Shown here: one piece after another, positions 10,166 through 19,762 of the stretch
Numbering within the stretch: the stretch's first letter is position 1
Layout: each line of letters starts with the position of its first letter
Origin: Pontibacter pudoricolor
Lineage (GTDB): Bacteria; Bacteroidota; Bacteroidia; Cytophagales; Hymenobacteraceae
Length of the DNA: 64,000 bases
Reading direction: 5' to 3'
Assembly (NCBI RefSeq): GCF_010092985.1
Contig: NZ_CP048106.1
Span: forward strand, 3,635,001 to 3,699,000
The notes under the pieces: model-generated
What the model saw: only the letters and a program-made list of their open reading frames with translations
Database searches by the model: none
Told to the model about the DNA's origin: nothing
Position numbers and translations under genes: made by a program

Positions 10166-10827
10166 TCGCTGAAGAACTCATCAACCAAATGATCCCGCCG
10201 CTTAAGCTCTATGATACCGTAGAGAAAGCTTTGCGTTGGATGGATGAGTTCCGTGTTAATGATCTGCCCGTGGTAAGCAACCGCAAATACATGGGCATGG
10301 CTACCGAGCTTAGTTTAGTAGACCTCACAGATAGAAACCAAACCCTGAAGGATGTGGAGCTGGAACACCAGGATGTGTATGTGATGCACTTTCAGCATTT
10401 TTATGATGTGATGGAGGCCGCTATCAAAAATAAAACGCAGGTAGTGCCGGTACTCGATGAAATGCAGGAGTACATGGGCATTATCACGATAAACGATACA
10501 CTGGCTGCTTTCGGGCAAATGTCGGCATTGCAGGGGCACGGCAGCATACTGGTACTGAGCATGCCGGAACGTGACTACTCACTGAGCCAGATAAGCCGCC
10601 TGATTGAAGAAGAAAACACCAAGATCCTGAGCGCCTATGTTTCGCCGGACGAACTGGATCCTTATAGCATCAAGCTTACACTCAAACTAAACGCGACTGA
10701 CCTTTCCCGCATTATAGCTACCCTCGAGCGTTTTGAGTACCGTATTACCGCCCAGTTTCATGATAGCAGCACGTTTGATGTTGGCAAAGACCGGCTGGAT
10801 ATGTTATTTAAGTACCTGGACATATAA
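10162..10827 (+). CDS. CBS-domain protein
   Basis: 221 residues. Two CBS motifs span about residues 1-120, with repeated (L/V)PV(V/L) strands (NDLPVVSNRKYMGMA and TQVVPVLDEMQEYMGII). The C-terminal 95 residues look like an ACT-type regulatory fold (SILVLSMPERDYSLSQISRLIEEE). CBS pairs usually bind adenosine nucleotides, so this is probably a cytosolic sensor, perhaps linked to the NAD kinase two genes downstream. It overlaps the upstream hydrolase by 4 bp and is 3 bp from the next start. Confidence 0.85.
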   Translation: MIAEELINQMIPPLKLYDTVEKALRWMDEFRVNDLPVVSNRKYMGMATELSLVDLTDRNQTLKDVELEHQDVYVMHFQHFYDVMEAAIKNKTQVVPVLDEMQEYMGIITINDTLAAFGQMSALQGHGSILVLSMPERDYSLSQISRLIEEENTKILSAYVSPDELDPYSIKLTLKLNATDLSRIIATLERFEYRITAQFHDSSTFDVGKDRLDMLFKYLDI

Positions 10828-10830
10828 GCG

Positions 10831-12216
10831 GTGCTGCGTTCGGGGCTGCTTCTTGGTCTGCTGTTTAGCTGTATAGTTGCAGGTGCATCGCCGTGTATAG
10901 TTCCGGTTATAGTTATACAGGATGTACAGCTACAAGGCAACGAAACCACGAAAGACTTTGTACTGCTTCGTGAGCTCACTTTTGCAATCGGTGATTCTGT
11001 TGAAACCGCACAGCTCGAAAACCTGCTCGAAGAAAACCAAAAGCGCATCTATAACCTCCGGCTTTTCCATCATGTAAACTATAGCTATACCTGCGATAAT
11101 GGTCAGGTTGTGGTTACTTACCAGGTACAGGAGCGTTTCTATTTCTATCCCATTCCTATTTTAGATTTTGCTGACCGTAACTTTAATGCCTGGCTCGAGA
11201 AAAAAGACCTGCGCCGCATTGATTATGGATTGGTGCTTACACGTCGGAACTTCAGGGGACGTAACGAAGATGTTAGATTGCGGTTGCAGCACGGTTTTAA
11301 CCGCCGCATAGAACTATCTTACCGGGTACCGTACCTGGCGGGCAGCCGGAACTGGGGGTACGAAGTTAGCGTAGCCGATTACCGAAGCCATACAATAAGC
11401 TACGACATCCGTAACAACCGCCAGTATTTTTATGAGCAGGAAGATGGCATGCCGATAAAGCGCACAGGCGTGGGCGCCGCCCTTATTCACAGGCAAAGTG
11501 TGCAGCGGCAATCAGCACTCCGGCTTGCATATTACCACGAAGAGGTATCAGATACCATACCGCAGCTCAATCCCGATTATTTTAACACGAACTATACCAA
11601 CCGAAACTATATCCGGGTGGACCTGACCCGCGTAATAAACCAGCGGAATACGTTTGCATACCCCTTAAGCGGCAGTTACTTTGATATTGGCATAGGCCAT
11701 GCTTTTTTTCTGAACAATACCGGAACCGGCTTTACCACTGCCCGCGCCAAGTATGTAAACTATAGCGCACTGCCCCGAAAGTTTTATTACAGTGCAGGCG
11801 TAGAAGCACAGGCAAGATTGGGCAGCAACTTTGCCGTTACCGATAATACCGCGCTGGGGTACAGGTCGCTGGTGCGGGGTTATGAACTATATGTGGTAGG
11901 CGGGCAGCATTACGGACTTTTTAAACAGGGGCTTTCGAAAGAGTTACTGAACCTGAAAAGTATCCGGCTGAATTTTATCCGTAACCCCAAGCTTAATACG
12001 ATACCCTTAGCCCTGTACCTGAACGCTTTTACAGATGCCGGCTATACTATAGATAACACCTACGAAGCCAGAAACCCTTTAACAAACCGGTTGCTGTTTG
12101 GTGGGGGCATTGGGTTACATGTGGTAACATTTTACGATATTGTGCTGCGCGGCGAATATACAGCCAACCGCGAAGGAAACCGTGGCCTATACCTGAACAT
12201 GGGGTATCCTTTTTAA
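10831..12216 (+). CDS. BamA/TamA-family outer-membrane protein (short Omp85)
   Basis: 461 residues from a GTG start 3 bp after the CBS gene. A signal-peptide-like hydrophobic N-terminus precedes one POTRA-like domain (VQLQGNETTKDFVLLREL and LFHHVNYSYT), then a beta-barrel of alternating aromatic strands, including a RGYE motif near residue 350 matching the Omp85 loop-6 signature. With a single POTRA it is too small to be the main assembly factor, which is encoded downstream (15862). Its role is unknown. GTG is chosen because no ATG precedes the hydrophobic leader in this frame. Confidence 0.8.
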   Translation: MLRSGLLLGLLFSCIVAGASPCIVPVIVIQDVQLQGNETTKDFVLLRELTFAIGDSVETAQLENLLEENQKRIYNLRLFHHVNYSYTCDNGQVVVTYQVQERFYFYPIPILDFADRNFNAWLEKKDLRRIDYGLVLTRRNFRGRNEDVRLRLQHGFNRRIELSYRVPYLAGSRNWGYEVSVADYRSHTISYDIRNNRQYFYEQEDGMPIKRTGVGAALIHRQSVQRQSALRLAYYHEEVSDTIPQLNPDYFNTNYTNRNYIRVDLTRVINQRNTFAYPLSGSYFDIGIGHAFFLNNTGTGFTTARAKYVNYSALPRKFYYSAGVEAQARLGSNFAVTDNTALGYRSLVRGYELYVVGGQHYGLFKQGLSKELLNLKSIRLNFIRNPKLNTIPLALYLNAFTDAGYTIDNTYEARNPLTNRLLFGGGIGLHVVTFYDIVLRGEYTANREGNRGLYLNMGYPF

Positions 12217-12225
12217 AACCTGCTT

Positions 12226-13113
12226 ATGAAGATTGCTATACTCGGAAAACCATTCAGCGAGCAAATCGCACCGTTTATTCAGAAATTATTTGATGAGCTG
12301 TTGCGGCGCAATACCGATATTATGCTGGTAGAGCACTTCCAGCTATACCTTCAGAATACCCTGAATATACCTAACGACATACCTACGTTTAAACGTGGCG
12401 ATGACCTGACCGGGGTAGATGTAGTACTGAGTATAGGTGGCGACGGAACCCTTCTGGATACAGTTACTTATGTGGGGGCACAGCAAATTCCGATACTGGG
12501 TATTAATACCGGCCGCTTGGGTTTTTTAGCTACCATTTCGCACGACAGTATTAACGTTGCCATTGATGCCCTTTACAAAGGCCATTATACTTTAGACGAC
12601 CGTTCGCTGATACGTGTGGACTCCGATCAGGAGGTTTTTGATGGCATTAACTTCGGATTAAATGAGTTTAGCGTACTAAAACGTGATAGTTCATCTATGA
12701 TTGCGGTACATACGTATATTGATGGTGAATATCTGAACTCTTACTGGGCCGATGGATTAGTGGTAGCTACACCTACCGGGTCTACAGGTTACTCGCTAAG
12801 CGCCGGAGGTCCGTTAGTACTGCCACAAACCAACAATTTTGTTATTTCACCCGTATGTCCGCACAACCTGAATGTGCGGCCCATGATAGTATCAGACAGG
12901 AGCGTGATCTCTTTTGAAGTGGAAGGCCGCAGCAGCAGCTACCTTGCCTCTCTCGATTCCAGGTCGGTGCCCGTTGATATGAATGTTCAGTTAGCAGTAC
13001 GCAGGGAGAACTTCGTTGCAAGATTAGTTAAGTTACATCATGTTAACTTTTTATCTACGCTTCGCAGTAAGCTCAATTGGGGTATGGATAACAGAAATCT
13101 CTTCCAAAAGTGA
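12226..13113 (+). CDS. nadK: NAD kinase
   Basis: 295 residues. Phosphorylates NAD to NADP in the cytosol. The GGDGTLL motif at residues 71-77 is the conserved catalytic and nucleotide-binding loop; ATPTGSTGYSLSAGGP near residue 180 and SPVCPHNLNVRP near 210 are further family blocks. It begins 9 bp after the small Omp85 gene, at the end of the hydrolase-CBS-Omp85-nadK run. Confidence 0.96.
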   Translation: MKIAILGKPFSEQIAPFIQKLFDELLRRNTDIMLVEHFQLYLQNTLNIPNDIPTFKRGDDLTGVDVVLSIGGDGTLLDTVTYVGAQQIPILGINTGRLGFLATISHDSINVAIDALYKGHYTLDDRSLIRVDSDQEVFDGINFGLNEFSVLKRDSSSMIAVHTYIDGEYLNSYWADGLVVATPTGSTGYSLSAGGPLVLPQTNNFVISPVCPHNLNVRPMIVSDRSVISFEVEGRSSSYLASLDSRSVPVDMNVQLAVRRENFVARLVKLHHVNFLSTLRSKLNWGMDNRNLFQK

Positions 13114-13138
13114 TGCAGATTAAATATATGTAATATTA

Positions 13139-13169
13139 TTTCTTTAATAATACATAATCTTTATTTTTG
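13139..13169 (+). promoter_or_regulatory. Candidate Bacteroidota-type promoter for the first DUF6089 gene
   Basis: TATTTTTG at 13162-13169 fits the Bacteroidota -7 element TAnnTTTG. An approximate TTTC/TTTA stretch lies near 13139-13146 in place of the -33 TTTG. The surrounding 60 bp are very AT-rich, unlike the genes beside them. It would give a leader of about 55 nt before ATG 13230. Confidence 0.35.
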
Positions 13170-13229
13170 TCTTTATAACTTGAGGAGAGGTATCTGTAAG
13201 TAACAGGCACTCACATAGCATTTATTCAT

Positions 13230-14234
13230 ATGAGAAAACTTTGTACCCTTGTTCTGCTGCTTACTATTACCATGACCTTAGTGTCGACAGATGCAGAAGC
13301 ACAACGCTTTACGCTGAGGAAGCGGTACGCATCTGTTGGAGTGCACCTCGGGGCTATGAACTACTTCGGAGATATTGTACCGGAGCCGGATTTTACCAGC
13401 CTTCGCTTTAAATCAACAAGACCCAACATTGGCATCAGTTATACGTATCGGTACTTTCCGCGTATATCGGTGCGTGGTAGTTTTCATTGGGGGCGTATAA
13501 TCGGGGATGATATAAAAAGTGCTGCTCTTAACGAATCTGAAAACGCAGGCCGTTACAAGCGTAACCTGTCTTTCCGGAACGATATAAAGGAGCTGAGCGC
13601 AGTTGCTATAGTTGACCTTTTCGAAAACCGTCAGACGTACCGTCGTCGCCCTGATTTTGTGCCTTACGGATTTGTAGGAGTAGCAGTATTACACCACAAC
13701 CCTAAAGCATATTATGAAACAGGGTCGCACCCTGGCTTAGTCGGAGACCAGGATATACCGACAGGCTGGTACGAGTTGCAGCCACTGGGTACTGAAGGAC
13801 AACATGTTGATGGCGCAGATAACCCTGAGCCATATAAACGCGTTCAGGTTTCTATTCCGTTTGGTTTAGGCGTACGTTACAAAGTAGACCGATACTGGGA
13901 TGTGAGCTTTGAGGTAGGCTGGAGAAAAACATTTACCGATTACCTGGACGATGCAAGTTCTTCTTATGTTGATAAATCTACGTTGTTAAGCTCAGCTAAT
14001 AACAGCCCTAACAGAGCCGCATCAGCTATTTTCTCTGACCGTAGTGCGGAAGGAGAGTTTGTAAACCAAGTAGTTCCGGACCCGAGCGGAACACCATATA
14101 AACACTTAAGCGGGTACGGAACGTCTGCAAACATACGCCGGGGCGACAAAACAGACAAAGACTGGTACATCGTTTCGGGCGTAAACATTAACTATATTTT
14201 AACACCAAGAATCAGAAGCCCTAAGTTTAGATAA
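13230..14234 (+). CDS. DUF6089 family outer-membrane beta-barrel protein
   Basis: 334 residues with a signal peptide ending near DAEAQ. The segment ASVGVHLGAMNYFGDIVP followed by an IGISYTYRYFPRISVRGSF strand pair is typical of the DUF6089 porin-like family in Bacteroidota. Function is unknown; it is expected in the outer membrane. The next gene encodes a second family member, and the two sit just before uppS and bamA, which suggests co-regulated envelope biogenesis. Confidence 0.85.
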   Translation: MRKLCTLVLLLTITMTLVSTDAEAQRFTLRKRYASVGVHLGAMNYFGDIVPEPDFTSLRFKSTRPNIGISYTYRYFPRISVRGSFHWGRIIGDDIKSAALNESENAGRYKRNLSFRNDIKELSAVAIVDLFENRQTYRRRPDFVPYGFVGVAVLHHNPKAYYETGSHPGLVGDQDIPTGWYELQPLGTEGQHVDGADNPEPYKRVQVSIPFGLGVRYKVDRYWDVSFEVGWRKTFTDYLDDASSSYVDKSTLLSSANNSPNRAASAIFSDRSAEGEFVNQVVPDPSGTPYKHLSGYGTSANIRRGDKTDKDWYIVSGVNINYILTPRIRSPKFR

Positions 14235-14282
14235 TAGAACACAGTACTGTGCGTTGTTACCTAAACTCTGTTTAGCGAATAC

Positions 14283-15050
14283 ATGACTTTACATAGAATC
14301 CAACTAGCACTCCTTGTTTGTGTAATGCTGCAAATAGGGAGTGCTTTTTTTAGCACACAAGCGCACGCCCAGTATAAAGTATCTACCAGTGAGATAGGAG
14401 TAGGGATTGGTGGTGCCAACTACAAAGGTGAACTTGCCCCGGAATACCGTTTCCTGAATAATCAGCCGGCGCTTACTGTTTTTTACCGCAGAGATCTTAC
14501 CAACACGTTTACTGCAAGAGGCGGCGTTATGCTTAGCCATCGTATTTTTGATGATAATACCATAGGCGATGGCGTTCAGGACCTGCCGCTCCCAGACTAC
14601 AGGCAGGCAGAACTACGACTGAGTTTAGCTGAAGTGTCGCTGGTGATGGAGTATAACTTCCTCGATTATTATGACCTTTCGCAAAAGGTAAGATTGTCTC
14701 CGTACTTTTTCGCCGGTTTTGCCGGGCTCATCTATAACAAGAAGCTGACTTCCGATAACCCGAGCCTGGACCACCTGAACAAGCCTTTTGATACTGATCT
14801 TACAGTAAGCGTGCCTTTTGGCGTAGGTATAAAATATGCGCTGAGCAAGCACTGGAACCTGGGCCTGGAGTTTGGTACCCGCATTCTCTTTAATGATAAC
14901 ATGGATTTTCTGACGGAAGGAGACGGAAAACATGTGGCCAACCCCTACGATAAAGACTGGTACTACTATAACGGCATCAGTATTTCCTACACTTTTTACA
15001 GAGCAAATTGCCCGCCACCATACAGACGCCAGCCTGGTATATTAGATTAG
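14283..15050 (+). CDS. DUF6089 family outer-membrane beta-barrel protein, second copy
   Basis: 255 residues, shorter than its upstream paralogue. It has a signal peptide (cleavage near AHAQ) and the same opening pattern SEIGVGIGGANYKGELAP followed by a YRRDLTNTFTARGG strand. Both end in a KDWYYY/KDWYIV plus SYTF/NYIL final strand. The pair probably arose by tandem duplication. It lies 60 bp before uppS. Confidence 0.82.
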   Translation: MTLHRIQLALLVCVMLQIGSAFFSTQAHAQYKVSTSEIGVGIGGANYKGELAPEYRFLNNQPALTVFYRRDLTNTFTARGGVMLSHRIFDDNTIGDGVQDLPLPDYRQAELRLSLAEVSLVMEYNFLDYYDLSQKVRLSPYFFAGFAGLIYNKKLTSDNPSLDHLNKPFDTDLTVSVPFGVGIKYALSKHWNLGLEFGTRILFNDNMDFLTEGDGKHVANPYDKDWYYYNGISISYTFYRANCPPPYRRQPGILD

Positions 15051-15110
15051 CCATTTAATTTTTAATTAAATTATCTTGCTTTTTGTAACTTGCAAGGAAA
15101 TTGTGGTTAA

Positions 15111-15854
15111 ATGGAGCTTAAGGAGAAAGTAGATATAAACAATTTACCCAGGCACATTGCCGTTATAATGGACGGTAACGGGCGCTGGGCTAAGCAAAGA
15201 GGGGGCTTACGCATTTTCGGGCATAAGAATGCTGTTACAGCTGTGCGCGAAACTGTAGAGGCCGCCGCCGAACTTGGCGTTCAGTATCTTACCTTATATG
15301 CTTTTTCAACAGAGAACTGGTCCAGGCCAGCCAGTGAAGTATCTGCACTTATGCAGCTATTGGTGACTACCATCCGCAAGGAGGCTGCCACACTAAATAA
15401 GAATAACATACGCTTACAAACTATAGGTGATACCCAAAGTCTGCCGGCAAGCTGCCAGCAGGAGCTTAAAGAGGCTATAGAAATGACAAGCGGTAATTCG
15501 CGTATGACGTTGGTTCTGGCACTTAGCTATAGTGGCCGCTGGGAGCTAACGCAAGCTATGCGCAAGCTGGCAACAAAAGTAGAGCAAGGCGAGCTGAAGG
15601 CCGCAGATATCTCGGAAAGTATGATAGCTGATAGCCTGGGAACGGCTGGTATGCCAGACCCGGAGCTGCTTATACGCACCAGTGGCGAAATGCGCATCAG
15701 TAATTTTTTATTGTGGCAGTTAGCTTATACTGAACTATATATAACAGAGTTGCTTTGGCCGGATTTCCGGAAGGAGCATTTATACGAAGCAATTATATCT
15801 TACCAACGTCGCGAAAGGCGCTTCGGAAAGACCAGTGAACAACTAATCAAGTAA
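15111..15854 (+). CDS. uppS: Isoprenyl transferase (undecaprenyl diphosphate synthase)
   Basis: 247 residues. Makes undecaprenyl diphosphate, the lipid carrier for peptidoglycan and other surface glycans, by cis-condensation of isopentenyl units. Catalytic Asp21 lies in MDGNGRWAK, and ALSYSGRWEL, LIRTSGEMRISNFLLWQ and the C-terminal YQRRERRFGK are all conserved. It is 7 bp upstream of bamA, a common pairing in Bacteroidota. Confidence 0.96.
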   Translation: MELKEKVDINNLPRHIAVIMDGNGRWAKQRGGLRIFGHKNAVTAVRETVEAAAELGVQYLTLYAFSTENWSRPASEVSALMQLLVTTIRKEAATLNKNNIRLQTIGDTQSLPASCQQELKEAIEMTSGNSRMTLVLALSYSGRWELTQAMRKLATKVEQGELKAADISESMIADSLGTAGMPDPELLIRTSGEMRISNFLLWQLAYTELYITELLWPDFRKEHLYEAIISYQRRERRFGKTSEQLIK

Positions 15855-15861
15855 AATATTA

Positions 15862-18345
15862 ATGACAAGATGCATCTGGGTGCTGTTTTTCCTGCTTCTG
15901 GCAGGTACAGCCTCTTCCCAAGTTCTTAACAAAGCTACGCAGACAAACCCTGTTGATTACATGCAGCCGCGCCAGTACAAAATAGGCGGTATCACTGTAA
16001 GTGGAGCTAACTTCTTAGACCCTAACGCCCTTATTGGTGTTACAGGCCTGCAGGTTGGTGACGAAATCACAGTTCCGGGCGAAGACATCAGCCAGGCCAT
16101 CCAGAAACTATGGGCACAAGGCATTATTGGCGATGTGGATGTAAGCATCTCTAAAATAGAAGGCGACCAGATATACCTGGATTTCTTCTTAAAAGAACGA
16201 CCACGCCTTTCCCGTTTCACTTTCTCCGGAATAAATAAATCGCAGCAGGAAGCTTTGAGCGAAAAGATAAGCCTGCAGCGCGGACGAACCGTAAACGATG
16301 CAACCCTGAACAGTACCCGTACAGTTATTAAAAATTACTTTGCGGAGAAGAGCTACCTGAATGCGAAGATCAGCATGACCCAGCGTCCGGATTCACTTCT
16401 GCCTAACAGCGTAGTGCTTAACATCAAGATCGATAAAGGAGATAAAGTAAAGATCGGCGAAATTGATATTGTTGGAAACGAAGCTTTTAAAGACAGGAAA
16501 CTGGAGAAGCAGATGAAGAAGACGAAGGAAAAGAGCATTCGTAATATACTTTCATCTTCAAAATTCCAGCGCTCTGAATACGAGAACGATAAGCAACTAC
16601 TGCTTGATTTTTATAACTCAGAAGGTTACCGCGATGCGATTATAGTTTCTGACTCTGTATACAGAATAAGCGATGACAGACTGGGCATCAGGATAACAGT
16701 AGATGAAGGCAACCGCTACTACTACCGTAACATTACCTGGAAAGGCAACTACCTGTATGATGATGAATACCTGAGTAAAGTGCTGGGTATTCAAAAAGGA
16801 GATGTGTACAACCGCCAGGAACTGGACAAGCGCCTTACCTTTAACCCGACAGGGATAGACGTATCAGCACTTTACCAGAACGACGGTTACCTGTTCCAGA
16901 ACATAGACCCGGTTGAAGTACGTGTGGAAGGCGACTCCATAGACCTGGAAATGCGTGTATATGAAGGCCCGCAGGCAACTATAAAAAATGTAGTAGTTAC
17001 CGGAAACACCAAAACCAGTGAGCACGTGATCAGAAGAGAACTACGCACGCTGCCTGGCGAAAAGTATAGCCGTGAAGACCTTATCAGAACAAGAAACGAA
17101 CTGGCCGCTTTAGGTTATTTTGACCCTGAGAACATCGGGTTGCAACCAATCCCGAACCAAGCAGACGGTACAGTAGACATTCATTACTCAGTTGTGGAAA
17201 GACCAAACGACCAGATCAGTTTATCAGGTGGTTGGGGTGGACCTATTGGTGCCGTTGGTACAGTTGGTTTAACACTTAACAACTTCTCTACCCGCAAATT
17301 CTGGGATCTGGATGAGTGGACGCCTGTGCCTAGTGGTGACGGACAGCGACTGTCTCTGAACCTGCAGGCAAACGGTAAATACTACCAGTCTTACTCGCTG
17401 TCGTTTACTGAACCATGGTTAGGTGGCCGCAGACCAAACTCTTTATCGGTAAGTTTATTCAAAACAGTTTACCGTCGTCCGGCTATCATGGAAGAAGAGT
17501 CGAAGCTGGATGTGAACGGGGCGTCTGTTACGCTTGGCAGAAGACTGCAGTGGCCTGATAACTATTTCAACATCAGCCACTCGTTATCTTACAGCCGCTA
17601 TACATTAAATAACTACCAGCAGCTGTTCCGTGATTTTACAGACGGTAACTCAAACAGTATTTCATTTATAAACACACTTTCGCGTTATAGTATAGATAAC
17701 CCAACGTTCCCGACGCGTGGTTCTCAGCTATCATTAAGCGTAAATTTAACACCGCCTTATTCGTTATTTAAAGAAGACGCCGGCAAGTATGAGTACATAG
17801 AATTTAACAAATGGATGTTCGATGCATCGTATTTCATAAACTTGGCAGGGAAATTGGTATTGAATACAAGAGCGCACTTTGGTTTCCTGGGCAAGTATAA
17901 TTCAGATGCAACTATAGGTCCGTTTGAGCGCTTTAAACTTGGTGGTGCCGGTCTTGGTGGCGGTAACGTGTTTGTTGGTACAGAGTACATCGGTTTACGC
18001 GGTTACGAAGATGAGAGCGTGGTAAATGAGAACGACCCTAACCTGTTACAGGCAGGTGGTATAGCGTATAACAAGTTCGTAATAGAGATGCGTCAGCTTA
18101 TATCGCCTAGCCCGGCTGCAACTATTTATGGTTTAGCGTTTTTAGAGGCAGGTAACAACTTTGGCTCTTACGAGAACTATAATCCGTTTAAATTGTACCG
18201 CTCGGTAGGTATAGGTGCCAGAATATTTATGCCGGCGTTTGGCCTGTTAGGCTTTGACTATGGTTGGAGACTGGATGATATACCGGGTCAGCCGGATGCA
18301 AAGCCAGGTATGTTCCACTTTATTATTGGCCAGCAGCTGCGCTAA
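15862..18345 (+). CDS. bamA: Outer membrane protein assembly factor BamA
   Basis: 827 residues with a signal peptide ending TASSQ. A set of POTRA domains covers roughly residues 40-440 (for example IGGITVSGANFLDPNALIGV and PQATIKNVVVTGNTKTSEHV), then an Omp85 barrel. GLRGYEDESV near residue 715 is the conserved loop-6 motif. It inserts beta-barrel proteins into the outer membrane. Two OmpH/Skp-type chaperone genes follow at once, the normal functional partners. TATAGTT/AACTATA motifs are sparse here (four by my count in 2.5 kb). Confidence 0.95.
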   Translation: MTRCIWVLFFLLLAGTASSQVLNKATQTNPVDYMQPRQYKIGGITVSGANFLDPNALIGVTGLQVGDEITVPGEDISQAIQKLWAQGIIGDVDVSISKIEGDQIYLDFFLKERPRLSRFTFSGINKSQQEALSEKISLQRGRTVNDATLNSTRTVIKNYFAEKSYLNAKISMTQRPDSLLPNSVVLNIKIDKGDKVKIGEIDIVGNEAFKDRKLEKQMKKTKEKSIRNILSSSKFQRSEYENDKQLLLDFYNSEGYRDAIIVSDSVYRISDDRLGIRITVDEGNRYYYRNITWKGNYLYDDEYLSKVLGIQKGDVYNRQELDKRLTFNPTGIDVSALYQNDGYLFQNIDPVEVRVEGDSIDLEMRVYEGPQATIKNVVVTGNTKTSEHVIRRELRTLPGEKYSREDLIRTRNELAALGYFDPENIGLQPIPNQADGTVDIHYSVVERPNDQISLSGGWGGPIGAVGTVGLTLNNFSTRKFWDLDEWTPVPSGDGQRLSLNLQANGKYYQSYSLSFTEPWLGGRRPNSLSVSLFKTVYRRPAIMEEESKLDVNGASVTLGRRLQWPDNYFNISHSLSYSRYTLNNYQQLFRDFTDGNSNSISFINTLSRYSIDNPTFPTRGSQLSLSVNLTPPYSLFKEDAGKYEYIEFNKWMFDASYFINLAGKLVLNTRAHFGFLGKYNSDATIGPFERFKLGGAGLGGGNVFVGTEYIGLRGYEDESVVNENDPNLLQAGGIAYNKFVIEMRQLISPSPAATIYGLAFLEAGNNFGSYENYNPFKLYRSVGIGARIFMPAFGLLGFDYGWRLDDIPGQPDAKPGMFHFIIGQQLR

Positions 18346-18361
18346 TTAAAAAGGAATCAGT

Positions 18362-19024
18362 ATGAGGAAATTTTTGTTCATCTTTTTAGCAGGCTTTTTT
18401 CTGACGCATATTTCCAATGCTCAGAAGATTGGGTATATTGATTCGAACTTTATACTTAGTAAAATGCCTGCTTACAATAAAGTGCAGCAGGAGATGGACA
18501 ACTATGCTGAGACCTGGCAAAAAGAGATTGAGGTATTGCAGCAGCAGGCTGATAAACTAAAGCAGGAATACCGCGTTGAGGAAGTGCTTCTTACCGAAGA
18601 AATGAAGAAGAAGCGCCAGGCCGAGATCAGCAAGAAAGAAACAGAAGTGCGGGATTACCAGCGCAAGGTTTTTGGCTACGAAGGCATGATGTTTAAACGC
18701 CGCCAGGACCTGATGCGCCCGATACAGGATGAAGTTTTTACAGCTGTTGAGAAAGTATCGAAGGCGAAGCAAATTGCGATCATGTTCGATAAGTCCGGTG
18801 ACCTGGTCATGATCTACACAAACCCGATACACGACTATACTGAATATGTGCTGGAAGAACTGGGCCTGGCATCAGACAAAGCAAATGCAAAAGGCAAGCA
18901 ACCTGCCGATGCGCTGAAAGAGAATCCGGATGATCTGCCAACAGTAGGGGAAGAACAACAGGAAGAGCCGAAACCGGCAGCACAACCCAAAAAACCGGCA
19001 ACCAAAAAGAAGCCTAACAACTAA
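18362..19024 (+). CDS. OmpH/Skp family periplasmic chaperone
   Basis: 220 residues: signal peptide (to SNAQ), then the family start KIGYIDSNFILSKMP, a long charged coiled coil from about 45 to 125, and a globular end. Skp proteins hold unfolded barrel proteins for BamA. The last 50 residues are a Pro/Lys/Gln-rich tail (AAQPKKPATKKKPN) absent from E. coli Skp. It sits 16 bp after bamA and 30 bp before a paralogue. Confidence 0.92.
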   Translation: MRKFLFIFLAGFFLTHISNAQKIGYIDSNFILSKMPAYNKVQQEMDNYAETWQKEIEVLQQQADKLKQEYRVEEVLLTEEMKKKRQAEISKKETEVRDYQRKVFGYEGMMFKRRQDLMRPIQDEVFTAVEKVSKAKQIAIMFDKSGDLVMIYTNPIHDYTEYVLEELGLASDKANAKGKQPADALKENPDDLPTVGEEQQEEPKPAAQPKKPATKKKPNN

Positions 19025-19054
19025 CCTTTATACTTATTATTAATTAACCAACCA

Positions 19055-19678
19055 ATGATGAACAAGATCAAAACATTAGTAGTAGCGTTTTTACTGATCA
19101 GCTTTGCGTCTTTCGCACAGAGCAGCGACCAGCCCCTGAAGATTGGTTATACTAACGTTGAATACATTTTACTGCAGCTTCCTGAGAGCAAGCAGATAGA
19201 GTCGTCGCTTAAAGACCATAGCACACAGCTGGAAAATCAGCTGAAAGGAAAATATGCAGACTACGAAAGCAAACTACAGGCTTACGAAAAAGGTGCTGCC
19301 ACTATGGATAAAACCATCCGCGAAGACAAAGAAAAAGAACTGATGAACCTGAACACTTCTATCCAGGAGTTCCAGCGTAACGCACAGCAGTCACTTCAGC
19401 AAAAAGAGAAGTCTTTAGTTGACCCGGTTATCGCTAAGATCGACAAGGCTATTAAGGATGTAGCAAAAGAGAACGGCTATACTTATGTGATCAGCAACCA
19501 GGCATTACTGGCAGGTCCTGAGGATGGCGATATCTCTCCGCTTGTACTGAAGAAATTAGGTGTTGACCCAACTAAGGTTAAAGCTACGCCAGAGCCAGCA
19601 GCTGCTAAACCAGCAACTACACCAGCTAAGACGCCTGCTAAAACACCAGCAAAATCTAACAGCAAGAAGAAGAACTAA
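19055..19678 (+). CDS. OmpH/Skp family periplasmic chaperone, second copy
   Basis: 207 residues, paralogous to the gene before it: signal peptide (ASFAQ), LKIGYTNVEYILLQLPESKQ, coiled coil, then SPLVLKKLGVDP. It ends in a Thr-Pro-Ala-Lys repeat tail (TPAKTPAKTPAKS), similar in spirit to the upstream tail and possibly a flexible peptidoglycan or surface-interaction segment. The tandem OmpH pair after bamA is typical of Bacteroidota. Confidence 0.92.
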   Translation: MMNKIKTLVVAFLLISFASFAQSSDQPLKIGYTNVEYILLQLPESKQIESSLKDHSTQLENQLKGKYADYESKLQAYEKGAATMDKTIREDKEKELMNLNTSIQEFQRNAQQSLQQKEKSLVDPVIAKIDKAIKDVAKENGYTYVISNQALLAGPEDGDISPLVLKKLGVDPTKVKATPEPAAAKPATTPAKTPAKTPAKSNSKKKN

Positions 19679-19700
19679 TAACGTATTTTCTTATAGTTTT

Positions 19701-19737
19701 GAAAGCCGATGTGATAAACTTCGGCTTTCTTTTTATT
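19701..19737 (+). terminator. Intrinsic terminator of the bamA-ompH-ompH unit
   Basis: GAAAGCCGA (19701-19709) pairs with TCGGCTTTC (19721-19729), followed by TTTTTATTT. It ends the envelope-assembly block before rluD. Confidence 0.88.
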
Positions 19738-19762
19738 TATAGTCTATAGTAGCACAATACCC